A DNA stretch of 64,000 nucleotides, from the NCBI GenBank assembly GCA_002351535.1, contig DEGR01000048.1, positions 22,794 through 86,793 of the forward strand, read 5' to 3'. Each line of letters opens with the position of its first letter. Position 1 is the first letter of the stretch. A program made the translations under genes and the position numbers. The notes under the pieces were generated by a model, which saw only the letters and a list, made by a program, of their open reading frames with translations, did not search any database and had not been told where the DNA came from. Below are positions 14,958 to 26,071 of this stretch, piece after piece. This DNA is from Lachnospira sp. UBA2821. Its GTDB lineage: Bacteria; Bacillota; Clostridia; Lachnospirales; Lachnospiraceae.

Positions 14958-16241
14958 TTATCCTTTAATTGTTACAAAATGAAATTGTTTCTTTCCGGTC
15001 GCATAATCATCCACTATATGTCCATCACCAAAAAGTTTATATTTGTAGCTTACAAGTCCTTCGAGACCAACCGGACCTCTTGCATGAAGTTTTCCTGTAC
15101 TTATTCCCACTTCAGCACCAAATCCATATCTGTAACCATCCGCAAATCTTGTTGAACAGTTCTTATATACTCCGGCCGAATCCACCAGTCTCATAAATTC
15201 TTCTGTTGCCTCTTCATTCTCCGTTATTATGCAGTCAGTATGATGTGAACCGTAATAATTTATGTGGTCAATTGCCTCTTCGATACTATCAACAACTTTA
15301 GCTGATATAATATAATCAAGATACTCTTTCTTATCATCTTCATCTGTCGAAGGCTTACATTCAACTAACTCTTTTATTGCAGCACTTCCACGCAGCTCCA
15401 CATTGTTCTTCTTTAATTCCTCTGCAAGAACAGGCATCAGTTTAGCTGCTATATCTTTATGTACTAAAAGTGTCTCCACTGTATTACATGCCGATACATA
15501 CTGTGTCTTTGCATCAATAATAATAGGCACAGCCTTTTCTATATCCGCATCTTTATCAACATATATATGACATATTCCGTCAGCATGCCCCATAACAGGT
15601 ATCTTCGTATTATTCATAATATACTGTACAAATGCATTGGAGCCTCTTGGAATAAGCAGGTCAACATAACCATTGCACTCTAACAATTCTGATATCTCTG
15701 AACGTGCTTCAAGCTGTAACATACATTTATCAGGAAGCCCTGCCCCCTTAACAGCATCATATATTATTCCAAATAATGTCCTGTTGCTTTTTAATGCTTC
15801 ACTTCCGCCCTTAAGTATAACACAGTTACCACTTTTTATGCATAAAGCTGATATCTGGACAAGTGCATCAGGCCTTGCTTCAAATATTACGCCTATTACA
15901 CCTATAGGGCATGATTCTCTGTATAACTTAAGTCCCTCATCAAGTTCTCTTTCTAACTGTGTTTTAAATAAAGGATCAGGAAGATTAATAAGATCTTTTA
16001 TACCTGCAACCACATCTCTTAACTTAACCTCATCAAATTTGAGACGCTTAAGAATAGGTGCTGCCACGCCATCCTTCTTTGCCTGTTCGATATCCTGTCT
16101 GTTCGCCTCAAATATTTCATCTTTTTTATCCATCAGTGCTTCAGCAACCCTGTTTAAGGCATTATTTCTTGTCTCTTCACTGCAACCCGACATTTTTGGT
16201 GATGCAAGCTTTACTAATCTTATTTCCTCCTGAATGTTCAT
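14958..16241 (-). CDS. proA: Glutamate-5-semialdehyde dehydrogenase (gamma-glutamyl phosphate reductase)
   Basis: NADPH-dependent reductase making glutamate semialdehyde in proline synthesis. Full length at 427 residues with family motifs: 'GVIFEARPDAL' near 117, 'GNCVILKGGSEALKSNRTL' near 137, the catalytic Cys in 'TQYVSACNTVETLLV' near 256, and 'YGSHHTDCIITEN'. The C-terminal 'RYGFGAEVGISTGKLHARGP' is diagnostic. Its start overlaps the VanZ gene stop by four bases (ATGA). No proB is in this window. It probably shares a transcript with vanZ upstream and perhaps agr downstream. Confidence 0.95.
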   Translation of the reverse strand: MNIQEEIRLVKLASPKMSGCSEETRNNALNRVAEALMDKKDEIFEANRQDIEQAKKDGVAAPILKRLKFDEVKLRDVVAGIKDLINLPDPLFKTQLERELDEGLKLYRESCPIGVIGVIFEARPDALVQISALCIKSGNCVILKGGSEALKSNRTLFGIIYDAVKGAGLPDKCMLQLEARSEISELLECNGYVDLLIPRGSNAFVQYIMNNTKIPVMGHADGICHIYVDKDADIEKAVPIIIDAKTQYVSACNTVETLLVHKDIAAKLMPVLAEELKKNNVELRGSAAIKELVECKPSTDEDDKKEYLDYIISAKVVDSIEEAIDHINYYGSHHTDCIITENEEATEEFMRLVDSAGVYKNCSTRFADGYRYGFGAEVGISTGKLHARGPVGLEGLVSYKYKLFGDGHIVDDYATGKKQFHFVTIKG

Positions 16242-16738
16242 CTGTTATTCCTTCCTTTCATATAATTAATCATAATCCATCTGGCTCTGCAGTCTGCCAT
16301 TCCTGTTAATGCTCCAAGCGTATCTATAATAACATCTCTTATCTGAGGACTTCTTCCTCCTACAAACATCTGATGAAATTCATCTCCCGCTGCATACAAT
16401 CCACATAACAGTACAATAATAAATCCTGTCTTCCATGTAATAACTCCATTATCCGTAAATGTAGCAGCAAAAAGCATTACTAATTCAGCCAGTATTGCAT
16501 ATTCCGTAAAATGTGCAAGCTTCCGGATAACAAAATTGCATGTTTCAAATATCCTGACTGACATATCGTATGGCAAGTCATTATACTGTGGATAAAAAAT
16601 ATTTAGCAATAGTCTCGTAACACCACCACTCGTTCCTGCCGACTGTGTTCCGGTCTTAGCAGAAAATGAATATATAATCCCCATCCACAGTATAGCAAGT
16701 ATACCATATATTACACGTTTTATCATCCTTGTGCCCAT
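16238..16738 (-). CDS. VanZ-like family membrane protein
   Basis: A 166-residue protein with four hydrophobic segments: 'VIYGILAILWMGIIYSFSA' at the N-terminus, two in the middle, and one containing 'LLCGLYAAGDEFHQMFVGGR'. The motifs 'RKLAHFTEYAILAEL' and 'DEFHQ-x6-RSPQIRDVIIDT' are the VanZ signature. VanZ of enterococci gives low-level teicoplanin resistance; for most homologues the role is unknown. GGGGA precedes the ATG. It lies between a GT-C-like membrane protein and proA. Confidence 0.88.
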   Translation of the reverse strand: MGTRMIKRVIYGILAILWMGIIYSFSAKTGTQSAGTSGGVTRLLLNIFYPQYNDLPYDMSVRIFETCNFVIRKLAHFTEYAILAELVMLFAATFTDNGVITWKTGFIIVLLCGLYAAGDEFHQMFVGGRSPQIRDVIIDTLGALTGMADCRARWIMINYMKGRNNR

Positions 16739-16765
16739 CTTATTCCCCGTTTCACCGCTGTTTCT

Positions 16766-18361
16766 TTACCATATGTTACTTTCATATACAAGAATAGTGA
16801 ATATGCCATGCTCAAGTATTTCCTCCGGCTCATCAAATATCTGTTTATCAACATAGTAATCGTTATACTCATCATTTGTAAGCACGATAAAGTATTTGTC
16901 ATAATAAGGAGCATCTTCATACCAGTTATCGTTGCTCTGATATGACCTTTTATAATATGCATCATCATCTAACGTAATATCGCGTATCTTAACTTTTGAA
17001 TCTGATAACAGTGTCGATATGTTCGCATTCCAGAATGTGCCATATCCATAATGCAGGTCACTTTCCTCAAGATATTTTACAAGTCCCCTTATCTCGCCGT
17101 TATAATATGAATGTTTATCCAATGTGACCATACTGATAAATGTAATAATACAAAGACAAACCACCGGTATGCCTGCTATTAACACATTACGTTTCATCTT
17201 AATGTTTGACAATGCCCATTTCACAAATACGATACATACTATAACTGATGATATGACAACCGGTGACAGTCTCCACTCAGCACCATTCAATACACCAAAC
17301 ACCCAGCCAAGCATTATAAGAAGTGTCAGAAAGTGATGTGTCAGAAGCACAATTCTGTATAACTGTTCTTTAATCTTTTTATACAATAATAACATAATCA
17401 CAGGCACTGTCATTATAACAACAGCCGCAATTATTCTTAAAAGATTACATATTCCGGCAAATGAATATATAAGCATTCCGTCTTCAGTCTCAAATCCCAG
17501 CAGATTAATGAATGACGGAACAACTTTAAAAAGATTATTCATCCACTCAGTTGAATCGGAAAATTTGGAATATCCTTCTGCGTATCCGGCAACAATATTT
17601 CCGTTTGCCAACTTTCCAAATAGCAGTCCCATTATAACTCCAAGGCATATAACTCCAAGCAATATACCTCTCCGCACATTTACCTTATTCTTAACAGGCG
17701 TGTCATAGTCAAAAAATCTCTCAGCAACTATAGCTCCTATAACAGGAATACTAAACATAGTAAGTGACTGTACACCATTCATTGAACATAATGTTGTCCA
17801 TACGAACAAAACAGCATACCCCTGCCACTTCTTTTTAAGTTCCATATCTTCTTTCTTTAATATCCACATTACTATTGCAAGTCCAATCATCAGGAAAAAC
17901 AATCCGAGACTGTAATATATTATATGTCCCCAGAATATCTCCCTCATTTTTTCACTTGCTGATGCTATATAAAGTATTACTATATTGCTTATCATTATCC
18001 ATTTGTGATTACAGCCAAGCATTTTGAAAAACAGACTGATTGAAAGCACAAACAATGCAAAAAATGTTACCATTCCCATAACCTGTGCTTTAACTGACAC
18101 TCCAAACATTGCGACAAACGGAAGCATGATAAGATTGCCACCAAACGGTATGAGTGCTGCGTAGTTAAAATCCTGATTCATAAGCCTTCCTGCATCCAAA
18201 GAAGCCTGTGCCCACAGAATTGAGTCTGTGCAATCCGAATGATAATAGCCTTTTTCCACGAACAATACATGTCTAAGTATAAACAATATTGCTGCATATC
18301 CTACTGCCATTATGACAATTCCTAATACAGATTTGAGAATATTAATTCTTTGCTGTTTCAT
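16766..18361 (-). CDS. Polytopic membrane protein, possible GT-C fold glycosyltransferase
   Basis: A 531-residue protein with about eleven hydrophobic segments spread over residues 15-420 and a soluble C-terminal 110 residues rich in Tyr and Asp. After the first segment comes an extracytoplasmic loop '[20 protein letters not shown]' with acidic residues at the place where GT-C glycosyltransferases (PMT/ArnT-like) carry the catalytic Asp. That similarity is positional, so the activity is a guess: transfer of a sugar from a lipid donor to a surface polymer. Its start overlaps the preceding flavoprotein gene by 20 bp, tying the two together. Confidence 0.6.
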   Translation of the reverse strand: MKQQRINILKSVLGIVIMAVGYAAILFILRHVLFVEKGYYHSDCTDSILWAQASLDAGRLMNQDFNYAALIPFGGNLIMLPFVAMFGVSVKAQVMGMVTFFALFVLSISLFFKMLGCNHKWIMISNIVILYIASASEKMREIFWGHIIYYSLGLFFLMIGLAIVMWILKKEDMELKKKWQGYAVLFVWTTLCSMNGVQSLTMFSIPVIGAIVAERFFDYDTPVKNKVNVRRGILLGVICLGVIMGLLFGKLANGNIVAGYAEGYSKFSDSTEWMNNLFKVVPSFINLLGFETEDGMLIYSFAGICNLLRIIAAVVIMTVPVIMLLLYKKIKEQLYRIVLLTHHFLTLLIMLGWVFGVLNGAEWRLSPVVISSVIVCIVFVKWALSNIKMKRNVLIAGIPVVCLCIITFISMVTLDKHSYYNGEIRGLVKYLEESDLHYGYGTFWNANISTLLSDSKVKIRDITLDDDAYYKRSYQSNDNWYEDAPYYDKYFIVLTNDEYNDYYVDKQIFDEPEEILEHGIFTILVYESNIW

Positions 18362-19916
18362 GGTACTCCTCCTCTGTATTTACATTCCATATATTATCCC
18401 TCGATTTAACTCCTGATAATATGTTATCAACTGCCTCCATCGATGTAACCATTGAATGGTCCATGTTATTGTATCTGTGCTGTCCGTTTCTTCCAACACA
18501 GTAAAGATTATCTATCGTATCAAGATATTCCCTTAATTCATCTATTCTGTCATATGTATCAAAATATGCCGGATATGCCTTTTTAATCTTTTCCCTGTGA
18601 GCATCCAAAACGTCTTTCTTAGATGTCAATACTCCCATTTTAATTAACTCTTCTGTTGCGAATTCTATACATTCATTATCCGTCATGTTCCAGAAGTTAT
18701 CCCCTTCATTGCAAAAATATTCGAGACCTATCCACACTTTATTCTCTGCATCTTTAACAAGATATGGGGACCAGTTATTGAATATCTGTATTCTTCCAAG
18801 CTTAACCCCTACATCCTGTACATATATCCAGCAATCAGGAACTATATTATTAAGAGTCTTTATCTTTGTCTCATTTTTGAGGTTAAGTCTGTCAGCCAGA
18901 ACACCTACTGTCACAAAGTCCCTATAAGGCAGACCTGCTGCAATCTCTTTTATATCTACAGGAACTGCATTGTCCATTCCTTCCACAAGGTCTTTTAAAG
19001 GCATTGATGAAATGTATATGTCAGCTTTTTTATTGATTGTCTGTCCATCCTGTACACAGTCTATACTGTCAACACATAAAGTACCATTATCAGAAGATAC
19101 GTTAATTCCATTAACTTTACAGTTCATAATAATGTTTCCGCCAAGCTTTTTGAATTCTTCTGCAGCCGTTTCCCATAGCTGTCCCGGACCATATTTAGGA
19201 TACTGGAATTCTTCTATCAGTGATGTCTCAACCTTTCTGTTTTTGCTGCCCGGCGACAGTCTTGCGAATACATCTTTAATTATTGCAAGTATCGATAATC
19301 CTTTTACCCTTTGTGAACCCCAGTCTGCAGAAATAACATCCGGATGCCTTCCCCAGAGTTTTTCCGTATATCCTTCAAAAAACATGGAATATAATACTTT
19401 ACCAAATCTGTTTATATAAAAGTTCTCAAGCGATGTTTCTTCCCTTTTATGAACATTTGCCGCAATGTAACTCACTCCGGCTTTCATCGTAGTAAACATT
19501 CCCATATTCTTAATGGTATCCCACTTCAGACTAACCGGATAATCAAAGAATTTCTTTTTGTAATATATTCTTGATACCCTGTTTCTTATAAGCATTACCC
19601 TGTCTTCTCTGTCAGGATCAGGACCACCTTGTGGCAGCTTCTTGTGTCTGTTAAGCATTCTGTCATCATATGAATCACTTCCCTGCACAGGCATCATATT
19701 ATGCCACCACTCTGTCACTCTCTCATCTTTAGAGAAAAATCTGTGCCCGCCTATATCCATTCTGTTATCATTATATCTGACCGTTTTAGATATTCCGCCT
19801 ATATCGCTGCTCTCTTCAATAATAGTAACTTTATATTTTCCATCACCGCGGCTAAGCAGCTCATATCCTGCTGTAATTCCTGCAGGTCCCGCTCCTATTA
19901 TAATTACTTCTTTCAT
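18342..19916 (-). CDS. FAD-dependent oxidoreductase of the protoporphyrinogen oxidase / UDP-galactopyranose mutase-like group
   Basis: A 524-residue soluble flavoprotein. The N-terminus is a dinucleotide-binding motif '[18 protein letters not shown]', with an acidic strand end '[15 protein letters not shown]' and '[11 protein letters not shown]', all typical of amine-oxidase-type FAD proteins. '[20 protein letters not shown]' and a C-terminal FAD-closing segment '[18 protein letters not shown]' are characteristic of a family often found beside surface-polysaccharide genes. The substrate is unknown; a sugar-nucleotide or lipid-linked sugar is plausible because of the GT-C-like neighbour. The start follows GAGG by a short spacer. 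Confidence 0.75.
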   Translation of the reverse strand: MKEVIIIGAGPAGITAGYELLSRGDGKYKVTIIEESSDIGGISKTVRYNDNRMDIGGHRFFSKDERVTEWWHNMMPVQGSDSYDDRMLNRHKKLPQGGPDPDREDRVMLIRNRVSRIYYKKKFFDYPVSLKWDTIKNMGMFTTMKAGVSYIAANVHKREETSLENFYINRFGKVLYSMFFEGYTEKLWGRHPDVISADWGSQRVKGLSILAIIKDVFARLSPGSKNRKVETSLIEEFQYPKYGPGQLWETAAEEFKKLGGNIIMNCKVNGINVSSDNGTLCVDSIDCVQDGQTINKKADIYISSMPLKDLVEGMDNAVPVDIKEIAAGLPYRDFVTVGVLADRLNLKNETKIKTLNNIVPDCWIYVQDVGVKLGRIQIFNNWSPYLVKDAENKVWIGLEYFCNEGDNFWNMTDNECIEFATEELIKMGVLTSKKDVLDAHREKIKKAYPAYFDTYDRIDELREYLDTIDNLYCVGRNGQHRYNNMDHSMVTSMEAVDNILSGVKSRDNIWNVNTEEEYHETAKN

Positions 19917-19937
19917 AACAATCCTCTACCTTTTTAT

Positions 19938-21527
19938 TTAGTTTTTACCAAATTCTGATAAAACAAGTCCTTCATTTCGCTCTATAACCATTCCTACACT
20001 CCAACTGTTAATAAATAACAGTAACGGATTATCATGAAGATCTTTTATCTTCTTCATATCCGCTGTTCCGACAATTCTGTTAACGTCAATATCTTCGTTT
20101 TCTATCCATCTGATATGCTCATATGGAAGCTGCTCTAATTTAATCTCCACATTGTATTCATTTTCAAGTCTGAACTTCAACACATCGAACTGGAGTACAC
20201 CCACTACTCCGACTATTATTTCTTCCATTCCGGTATTAAATTCCTGAAATATCTGTATGGCACCTTCCTGTGCAATCTGTGAAATTCCCTTTATAAACTG
20301 CTTTCTCTTCATCGTATCAAGCTGTCTTACCCTTGCAAAATGTTCAGGTGCGAATGTCGGTATTCCCTCGTATGCAAACTTTTTGTTTGACAGTTCCAAT
20401 GTGTCGCCGATTGAAAATATTCCCGGATCAAATACACCTATTATATCTCCTGCATATGCTTCCTCAACTATATGTCTTTCCTGCGCCATCATCTGCTGTG
20501 GCTGTGAAAGCTTGACCTTCTTGCCTCCCTGAATATGATTAACTTCCATACCCGCATTGAATTTGCCTGAACATATTCTCATAAATGCAATTCTGTCTCT
20601 ATGTGCCTTATTCATATTGGCCTGTATTTTGAATACAAATGCAGAAAAATCTTCTTCTACAGGGTCTATAATTCCCTGATCAGATTTTCTTGCAAGCGGT
20701 GGTGTTGTCATATTAAGGAAATGCTGTAAAAATGTCTCTACCCCAAAGTTAGTAAGTGCCGAACCAAAAAATACAGGTGTAAGGTCTCCTGCCTGAACCT
20801 CTTCAAGATTAAACTCTGCACTTGCTCCATCTAAAAGTTCAACATCTTCTTCTAATTTATCCCGGTTAAATTCACCTATCTCGTATAACAGTTCCGGTTC
20901 GTCAATTCCTATCGTCTTTGTATCAACTTCTTTTTGTCCGTTCATTGCAGCCTTAAACAAAGATACATTGCGGGACTGACGGTCATAGACACCTTTAAAA
21001 TTCTTTCCTGAACCTATCGGCCAGTTAATTGGACATGTCTTAATTCCAAGAACATTTTCTATATCATCCAGAAGCTCAAATGGGTCATTGGCCTCTCTGT
21101 CCATCTTATTAATAAATGTAAATATAGGGATATGTCTCATTACACATACTTTAAAAAGCTTAATTGTCTGTTTCTCGACACCTTTAGAAGCATCAATTAC
21201 CATTACTGCCGAATCCGCTGCCATAAGTGTTCTATAAGTGTCTTCCGAGAAATCCTCATGTCCCGGTGTATCAAGAATGTTAATACAGTAATTGTCATAA
21301 TTAAACTGAAGTACAGAAGAAGTAACAGAAATACCTCTCTGTTTCTCTATCTCCATCCAGTCTGATACTGCATGTTTGGCTGTCTTTTTACCCTTAACAG
21401 AACCTGCCAGATTAATAGCTCCTCCATAGAGAAGAAATTTCTCCGTAAGTGTTGTTTTTCCTGCATCCGGATGGGATATAATTGCAAATGTTCTTCTTTT
21501 ATTTATTTCATTTCTGATATCACTCAA
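19938..21527 (-). CDS. prfC: Peptide chain release factor 3
   Basis: Ribosomal GTPase that recycles RF1/RF2 after termination. 529 residues, the usual length. GTPase motifs: 'ISHPDAGKTTLTEKFLLYG' at 17, 'RGISVTSSVLQF' (switch I), 'DTPGHEDFSEDTYR' (switch II) and 'FINKMDREANDP'. 'MERQRG'-like 'WMEIEKQRGIS' and the C-terminal 'VGVVGVLQFDVLKFRLENEY' distinguish RF3 from EF-G. It precedes the flavoprotein by 21 bp and follows thiN by 17 bp. Confidence 0.95.
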   Translation of the reverse strand: MSDIRNEINKRRTFAIISHPDAGKTTLTEKFLLYGGAINLAGSVKGKKTAKHAVSDWMEIEKQRGISVTSSVLQFNYDNYCINILDTPGHEDFSEDTYRTLMAADSAVMVIDASKGVEKQTIKLFKVCVMRHIPIFTFINKMDREANDPFELLDDIENVLGIKTCPINWPIGSGKNFKGVYDRQSRNVSLFKAAMNGQKEVDTKTIGIDEPELLYEIGEFNRDKLEEDVELLDGASAEFNLEEVQAGDLTPVFFGSALTNFGVETFLQHFLNMTTPPLARKSDQGIIDPVEEDFSAFVFKIQANMNKAHRDRIAFMRICSGKFNAGMEVNHIQGGKKVKLSQPQQMMAQERHIVEEAYAGDIIGVFDPGIFSIGDTLELSNKKFAYEGIPTFAPEHFARVRQLDTMKRKQFIKGISQIAQEGAIQIFQEFNTGMEEIIVGVVGVLQFDVLKFRLENEYNVEIKLEQLPYEHIRWIENEDIDVNRIVGTADMKKIKDLHDNPLLLFINSWSVGMVIERNEGLVLSEFGKN

Positions 21528-21544
21528 AACTTAATCCTCCAATT

Positions 21545-22210
21545 CTAATCACGTGATTCTATCATAATAAGCCTTCCACTCTTAAGACTTACCTCTGCTT
21601 CTTCATCTATTATCTCATTACTTACACCAAGACTTAATGTTCCTTTTATAGTAAAATCATAATTTTTAAGCGGATATTTAAATCCTGTAAGTGTAATTTT
21701 CTCTACCACATCTGTAAGCGGCAGGAAGGAAACATACTTTCCAAACTGTTCATTCTTTTTAATAACATATTTATCATATATTATTCTTATTCTGTTGTTC
21801 TCATTAGTAATTACCGCTTCACTGCATCTTCCCTCCATCATCTGAAGGGTGTGAATATTGGCAATCGTATGGTCTAACCTCGTTCCCGTTCCGCCAATTA
21901 TCTCTATATAATCTGCCGAAAGTTCTATTGCCTTTTCTATTGCAGACTGCGTATCAGTCAGGTCCTTTTCGGGATTAAGTCTTATTATACTGACTCCATC
22001 GATTTGCGTATATTTCTTAAGTATGTCTTCCTCTATCGTATCGAAATCACCTACTATATAATCAGGCATAACTTCAAGCTTCATGGCGGACTTTAATCCA
22101 CCATCGACTGCTATCACTATATCATAATTTCGTGTACTTATATATTTTTTGGTATATTCTATATCAATGTGTCCGCCACTGATTAATAATGCACTCTTTT
22201 TATTTTCCAT
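21545..22210 (-). CDS. thiN: Thiamine pyrophosphokinase
   Basis: Converts thiamine to thiamine pyrophosphate using ATP. About 221 residues. '[20 protein letters not shown]' and '[11 protein letters not shown]' form the N-terminal catalytic domain; '[19 protein letters not shown]' carries the conserved Thr-Arg-x-Asp-His; a small beta domain with '[20 protein letters not shown]' closes the protein. The frame extends 20 codons upstream, but the ATG at 22210 (MENKKSALL) matches family length and overlaps the rpe stop by 11 bp, indicating coupling. The order rsgA-rpe-thiN is common in Firmicutes. Confidence 0.92.
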   Translation of the reverse strand: MENKKSALLISGGHIDIEYTKKYISTRNYDIVIAVDGGLKSAMKLEVMPDYIVGDFDTIEEDILKKYTQIDGVSIIRLNPEKDLTDTQSAIEKAIELSADYIEIIGGTGTRLDHTIANIHTLQMMEGRCSEAVITNENNRIRIIYDKYVIKKNEQFGKYVSFLPLTDVVEKITLTGFKYPLKNYDFTIKGTLSLGVSNEIIDEEAEVSLKSGRLIMIESRD

Positions 22211-22850
22211 ATTTCTTAAATGCTGCCACATTTGCTGCGGCATCTCCATTAAATACTGCTGAACCTGCAACTATAACATTTGCACCGGCGTTAATAACTT
22301 CAGATACGTTATTAAGGTTAATTCCACCGTCAACCTCTATATCCGTCTTTAATCCCCTGCTCTCTATAATGCTTCTCAATTCTGCAATTTTTCTTGTTGA
22401 ACTTTCAATATATTTCTGTCCGCCAAATCCCGGATTTACACTCATTATAAGAACCATATCAAGCTCTTCCAGAATGTAATCAAGTGCTGTGAGCGGTGTT
22501 GCCGGATTAAGAACAACCCCTGCCCTGCATCCCGCATCTTTAATTGCCTGTACAGTTCTGTTAAGATGACAGCATGCCTCCGCATGTACCGTAATTATGT
22601 CGGCTCCCGCATCTTTAAATTCCTGTATATATCTCACAGGTTCTTCTATCATAAGATGAACATCAAATCCTTTGTCTGTACATTTCCTTATAGACTTAAT
22701 AACAGGCATTCCAAATGATATACTTGGAACAAATTTACCATCCATAACGTCTATATGAATATAATCTGCTCCTGCCTTGTCTACTGTTTTAACCTCTTCT
22801 CCAAGTTTTGAAAAATCTGCTGATAAAATCGATGGTGCTAAATAAATCAT
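22200..22850 (-). CDS. rpe: Ribulose-phosphate 3-epimerase
   Basis: Interconverts ribulose 5-phosphate and xylulose 5-phosphate in the pentose phosphate pathway. 216 residues, full length. Barrel motifs are all present: '[16 protein letters not shown]', '[16 protein letters not shown]' with metal-binding His and Asp, 'DVHLMIEEP', '[16 protein letters not shown]' and '[19 protein letters not shown]'. Two bases separate it from rsgA. Confidence 0.97.
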   Translation of the reverse strand: MIYLAPSILSADFSKLGEEVKTVDKAGADYIHIDVMDGKFVPSISFGMPVIKSIRKCTDKGFDVHLMIEEPVRYIQEFKDAGADIITVHAEACCHLNRTVQAIKDAGCRAGVVLNPATPLTALDYILEELDMVLIMSVNPGFGGQKYIESSTRKIAELRSIIESRGLKTDIEVDGGINLNNVSEVINAGANVIVAGSAVFNGDAAANVAAFKKYGK

Positions 22851-22852
22851 TT

Positions 22853-23740
22853 CTATCCTCCATATTGTTTCTTTCTGTTCTTTATTTCCTGAAGCATCTG
22901 AATATAATTATCATATCTTTTCTGACTTATCTTTCCCTCTGATAATGCTTCTTTTACCTTACAGTCAGGCTCATTTTCATGGATGCATCCGTTAAATCTG
23001 CATTTTCCCTCATACTTCCTGAATTCCGGGAAATAATCTTTAAGATATTCTTTGTCAAAATCATTTGTAAATAAAGATGTGAATCCCGGAGTATCCATTA
23101 TATAGGTGTCCTCTCCAAGATTAAATATCTCTGTGTGTCTTGTCGTATTCTTTCCTCTTCCAATTTTCTCACTTATATCTCCGGTCTCTGAATTTGCATC
23201 CGGAATAATAGCATTAAGCATAGAAGATTTTCCGACTCCTGACGGACCCGCAAATGCCGTTGTCTTTCCTTCCAAAAGTCTCTTTACATCATCTACACCC
23301 GTTCCATTAAGTGTGCTTGTAAATATTACATGATACCCTGAATTAACATATATGTTCTTAAGTTGTAGCAGCTCATTATCATCGGCCATATCACACTTAT
23401 TAAAACATATAATAACAGGTATGTCCTGTCTCTCCATCATTACAAGAAAACGGTCCAACAGATTGATATTCGGATCTGGTCTCTTTACAGCAAAAACAAC
23501 CAATGACTGATCTATGTTGGCAACTGCCGGTCTGATCAGTTCATTGGTTCTTTCAAGTATCTCTATAATATTACCCTTATAATCTTCCTGGCTGATAATA
23601 TCTATTTCAACATTATCACCTACAAGCGGCTTTACTTTTTTATTCCTAAATGCACCTTTTGCTTTACATTCATAGATTCCACTATGTACTACATGTACAT
23701 AGTAGAATCCAGCAATTCCTTTTATTATCTTTCCTTGCAT
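22853..23740 (-). CDS. rsgA: Ribosome small-subunit GTPase RsgA
   Basis: Circularly permuted GTPase that helps 30S maturation. 295 residues: an N-terminal OB fold, then the permuted G motifs in order G4 'CFNKCDMAD', G1 '[16 protein letters not shown]', G2 region '[13 protein letters not shown]', G3 'DTPGFTSLF'. The C-terminal zinc finger is visible as C-x4-C-x-H-x5-C ('[14 protein letters not shown]'). In many Firmicutes it sits directly after the PASTA kinase gene, as here (9 bp), and is a known kinase substrate in some species. Confidence 0.96.
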   Translation of the reverse strand: MQGKIIKGIAGFYYVHVVHSGIYECKAKGAFRNKKVKPLVGDNVEIDIISQEDYKGNIIEILERTNELIRPAVANIDQSLVVFAVKRPDPNINLLDRFLVMMERQDIPVIICFNKCDMADDNELLQLKNIYVNSGYHVIFTSTLNGTGVDDVKRLLEGKTTAFAGPSGVGKSSMLNAIIPDANSETGDISEKIGRGKNTTRHTEIFNLGEDTYIMDTPGFTSLFTNDFDKEYLKDYFPEFRKYEGKCRFNGCIHENEPDCKVKEALSEGKISQKRYDNYIQMLQEIKNRKKQYGG

Positions 23741-23749
23741 ATAACACCT

Positions 23750-26068
23750 TTACTTGTAATTAACATCATAAGTATAAACAGGACTTGAAACATCATTTAC
23801 ATATATTTCTACACTGACAGCTCCCTTTGTATCTCTTTCCGGAAGGTCTAATGTCCACGAATCCGGCCAGTTAGCAACATCTGAATATTTCGCATCAAAG
23901 CTGTCATAGAAACTTCCGTCTACTTTTATTACTACAGTTCCTGAATAATTACCATTATCATCAGGTGTAAGCTGTTTTGTAATATCTTTCTTTCTGATGT
24001 TAACTGAAGCTGAATACATTGTAGGCTCTGTTGGCTGCTGTCCAAGGCTTATTGTATAATTTACTGATGTTCCTGAAGCAACGGTTGTGTTGGCATCCAC
24101 TGACTGTCCGCATATCTGTCCTTCACCGGCCTTGTCACTGTATACTTCACCGGTCTTGCTTCCAAGTGAAAGTCCGTTAGCTTCAAGTGCTGATTTTGCC
24201 TCTGACACAGAATTTCCTGTAAGGTCAGGCACTACGCATTTTGGCTCAGCTCCATCACTTATGACTACATTTACTGAACTTCCTGAAGGAAGTTTCTCAT
24301 TCTCTTTTACATCCTGACTTATTATAAGTCCGGCTGATACTGACTCATCGTATCTGTGCTCAACATTTCCAAGTACAAGATTGTTATTCTTAAGTGATGT
24401 TCTTGCAGCATCCTCAGTAAGTCCTACGATTGATGGAACAAGTGCATCTGTTGATGATGCATTTCCTTTGCTTACTACAAGTGTAATTGTATCACCATAT
24501 TTTATCTGCTGTGGTGGTGCAGGTGTTGTACTTATTACAACATCCATTTCCACTGATGAATCTTCCTGATACTTAGTATCATAAGTAAGGTTAAGATTCA
24601 GCTTGTTAAGTTCTTCTATAGCCTCTTCTTTTGTCTTTCCGACAAGGTCTGAAGGCATATCCATAAGCTGCGCACCTTCACTTATCTGAAGCTTGATTGT
24701 TGTATTCTTCTCAACTACTGTTCCATATTCAACTGATGCGGATATTACATATCCTGCTGCAACTGTATTGCTACTCTGCTTCTCTGTCTGATATCCAAGG
24801 TGTGCATCATTAAGAATCTTAATAGCCTCTTCCTCTGTCTTATCTGTAAGGTCAGGCATAAGAACGTGATTTGCATCAAGAGTTGTTTCTTTCTCTGTCG
24901 TTTTCTTATCATCTTTCTTTCCGCCGCCTAAACCGTTTTTGAATATTGATACTCCGAGGAATATCGCAACTGCAAGAATGAGTACACCTGTAACAATACC
25001 ACCTATCGCAACAATTTTGTCAAGTTTTGGATTCTCTTCTTCATCTTCTTCTTCAGAATCATCCACGTCATTTATGGCATTTGTTTCATTTTCTAATGAT
25101 GACAATTCTGCTGTATCATCATCTATAAGATCTTCCTGAACTTCGTCAGAACCACTTATCTCTCTTCTTATAAGTGCAACATCCTCGTCAGATATCATAA
25201 CTGTAGCCTGATTATTTGCCACAGGTGCCATCTGCACAAAGTCTTCATCAGGTGATATTAATGATCTCTTAAGATCTGCTATAAGAGATGATACTTTAAG
25301 GTATCTTCTGTCTGCCTTCTTCTGGGTACATTTTTCAATTATTTTCTCAACACTTATTGGTAAATCAGGTGCAAATTCCTTAGCAGGCGGAATCTCACCC
25401 TGTATGTGCTGTAATGCTATAGTTACGGTAGTATCTCCCTCAAACGGAACTCTTCCCGTAATCATCTCATAAAGTGTAATACCTAATGAGTAAATATCAC
25501 TTTTCTCATCTATAAATCCACCTCTTGCCTGCTCCGGTGAAATATAGTGAACTGAACCCATTGCATTAGAATTAATAGTATTAGCTGATGCAGCTCTGGC
25601 AATACCAAAGTCTGTAACTTTTACTTTTCCTTCTCTTGATATAATGATATTCTGTGGTTTTATATCTCTATGAATTATATGATTATTATGTGCAGCTTCT
25701 ATTCCCTGTGCCACCTGTATGGCTATACTTACTGCCTCTTTAACAGAAAGTTTCCCCTTTTTTTCGATGTATTTTTTCAGTGTTATTCCTTCAACAAGCT
25801 CCATTACAATGTAATGAAGTCCATTATCTTCACCTACGTCAAACACACTGACTATATTAGGATGTGCCAGCCCTGCTGCCGACTGTGCCTCAACTTTGAA
25901 CTTAGACACGAAATTCTTATCCTCGCTAAATTCAGGCTTTAACACTTTAATTGCCACATAACGGTTTAACTTATGGCATTTGGCCTTATATACATCTGAC
26001 ATTCCGCCAGAGCCAACTTTATCAATTATCTCATAGCGATCGCTAATGAACATTCCTTTTCTTAACAT
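23750..26068 (-). CDS. pknB: PASTA-domain serine/threonine protein kinase
   Basis: Membrane kinase that senses muropeptides or lipid II and controls wall synthesis and germination-type responses. 772 residues. Kinase domain 10-270: 'GSGGMSDVYKA' glycine loop, Lys in 'VAIKVLK', 'IIHRDIKPQNII', 'VTDFGIARA', 'GSVHYISPEQARGG'. An acidic linker, one membrane helix near 360 ('IVAIGGIVTGVLILAVAIFL'), then four PASTA repeats at about 405-675, each opening with a PDL/PSxVG-type motif. About 80 further residues after PASTA 4 start with 'TMYSASVNIRKKDITKQL' and look like a separate beta domain. Stop and start are 3 bp from the phosphatase gene. Confidence 0.96.
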   Translation of the reverse strand: MLRKGMFISDRYEIIDKVGSGGMSDVYKAKCHKLNRYVAIKVLKPEFSEDKNFVSKFKVEAQSAAGLAHPNIVSVFDVGEDNGLHYIVMELVEGITLKKYIEKKGKLSVKEAVSIAIQVAQGIEAAHNNHIIHRDIKPQNIIISREGKVKVTDFGIARAASANTINSNAMGSVHYISPEQARGGFIDEKSDIYSLGITLYEMITGRVPFEGDTTVTIALQHIQGEIPPAKEFAPDLPISVEKIIEKCTQKKADRRYLKVSSLIADLKRSLISPDEDFVQMAPVANNQATVMISDEDVALIRREISGSDEVQEDLIDDDTAELSSLENETNAINDVDDSEEEDEEENPKLDKIVAIGGIVTGVLILAVAIFLGVSIFKNGLGGGKKDDKKTTEKETTLDANHVLMPDLTDKTEEEAIKILNDAHLGYQTEKQSSNTVAAGYVISASVEYGTVVEKNTTIKLQISEGAQLMDMPSDLVGKTKEEAIEELNKLNLNLTYDTKYQEDSSVEMDVVISTTPAPPQQIKYGDTITLVVSKGNASSTDALVPSIVGLTEDAARTSLKNNNLVLGNVEHRYDESVSAGLIISQDVKENEKLPSGSSVNVVISDGAEPKCVVPDLTGNSVSEAKSALEANGLSLGSKTGEVYSDKAGEGQICGQSVDANTTVASGTSVNYTISLGQQPTEPTMYSASVNIRKKDITKQLTPDDNGNYSGTVVIKVDGSFYDSFDAKYSDVANWPDSWTLDLPERDTKGAVSVEIYVNDVSSPVYTYDVNYK

Positions 26069-26071
26069 ACC

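Noticed and set aside
22211..22270. Twenty-codon N-terminal extension of thiN
   Set aside because: It lies wholly within rpe in another frame, lacks a ribosome site and is absent from the family.
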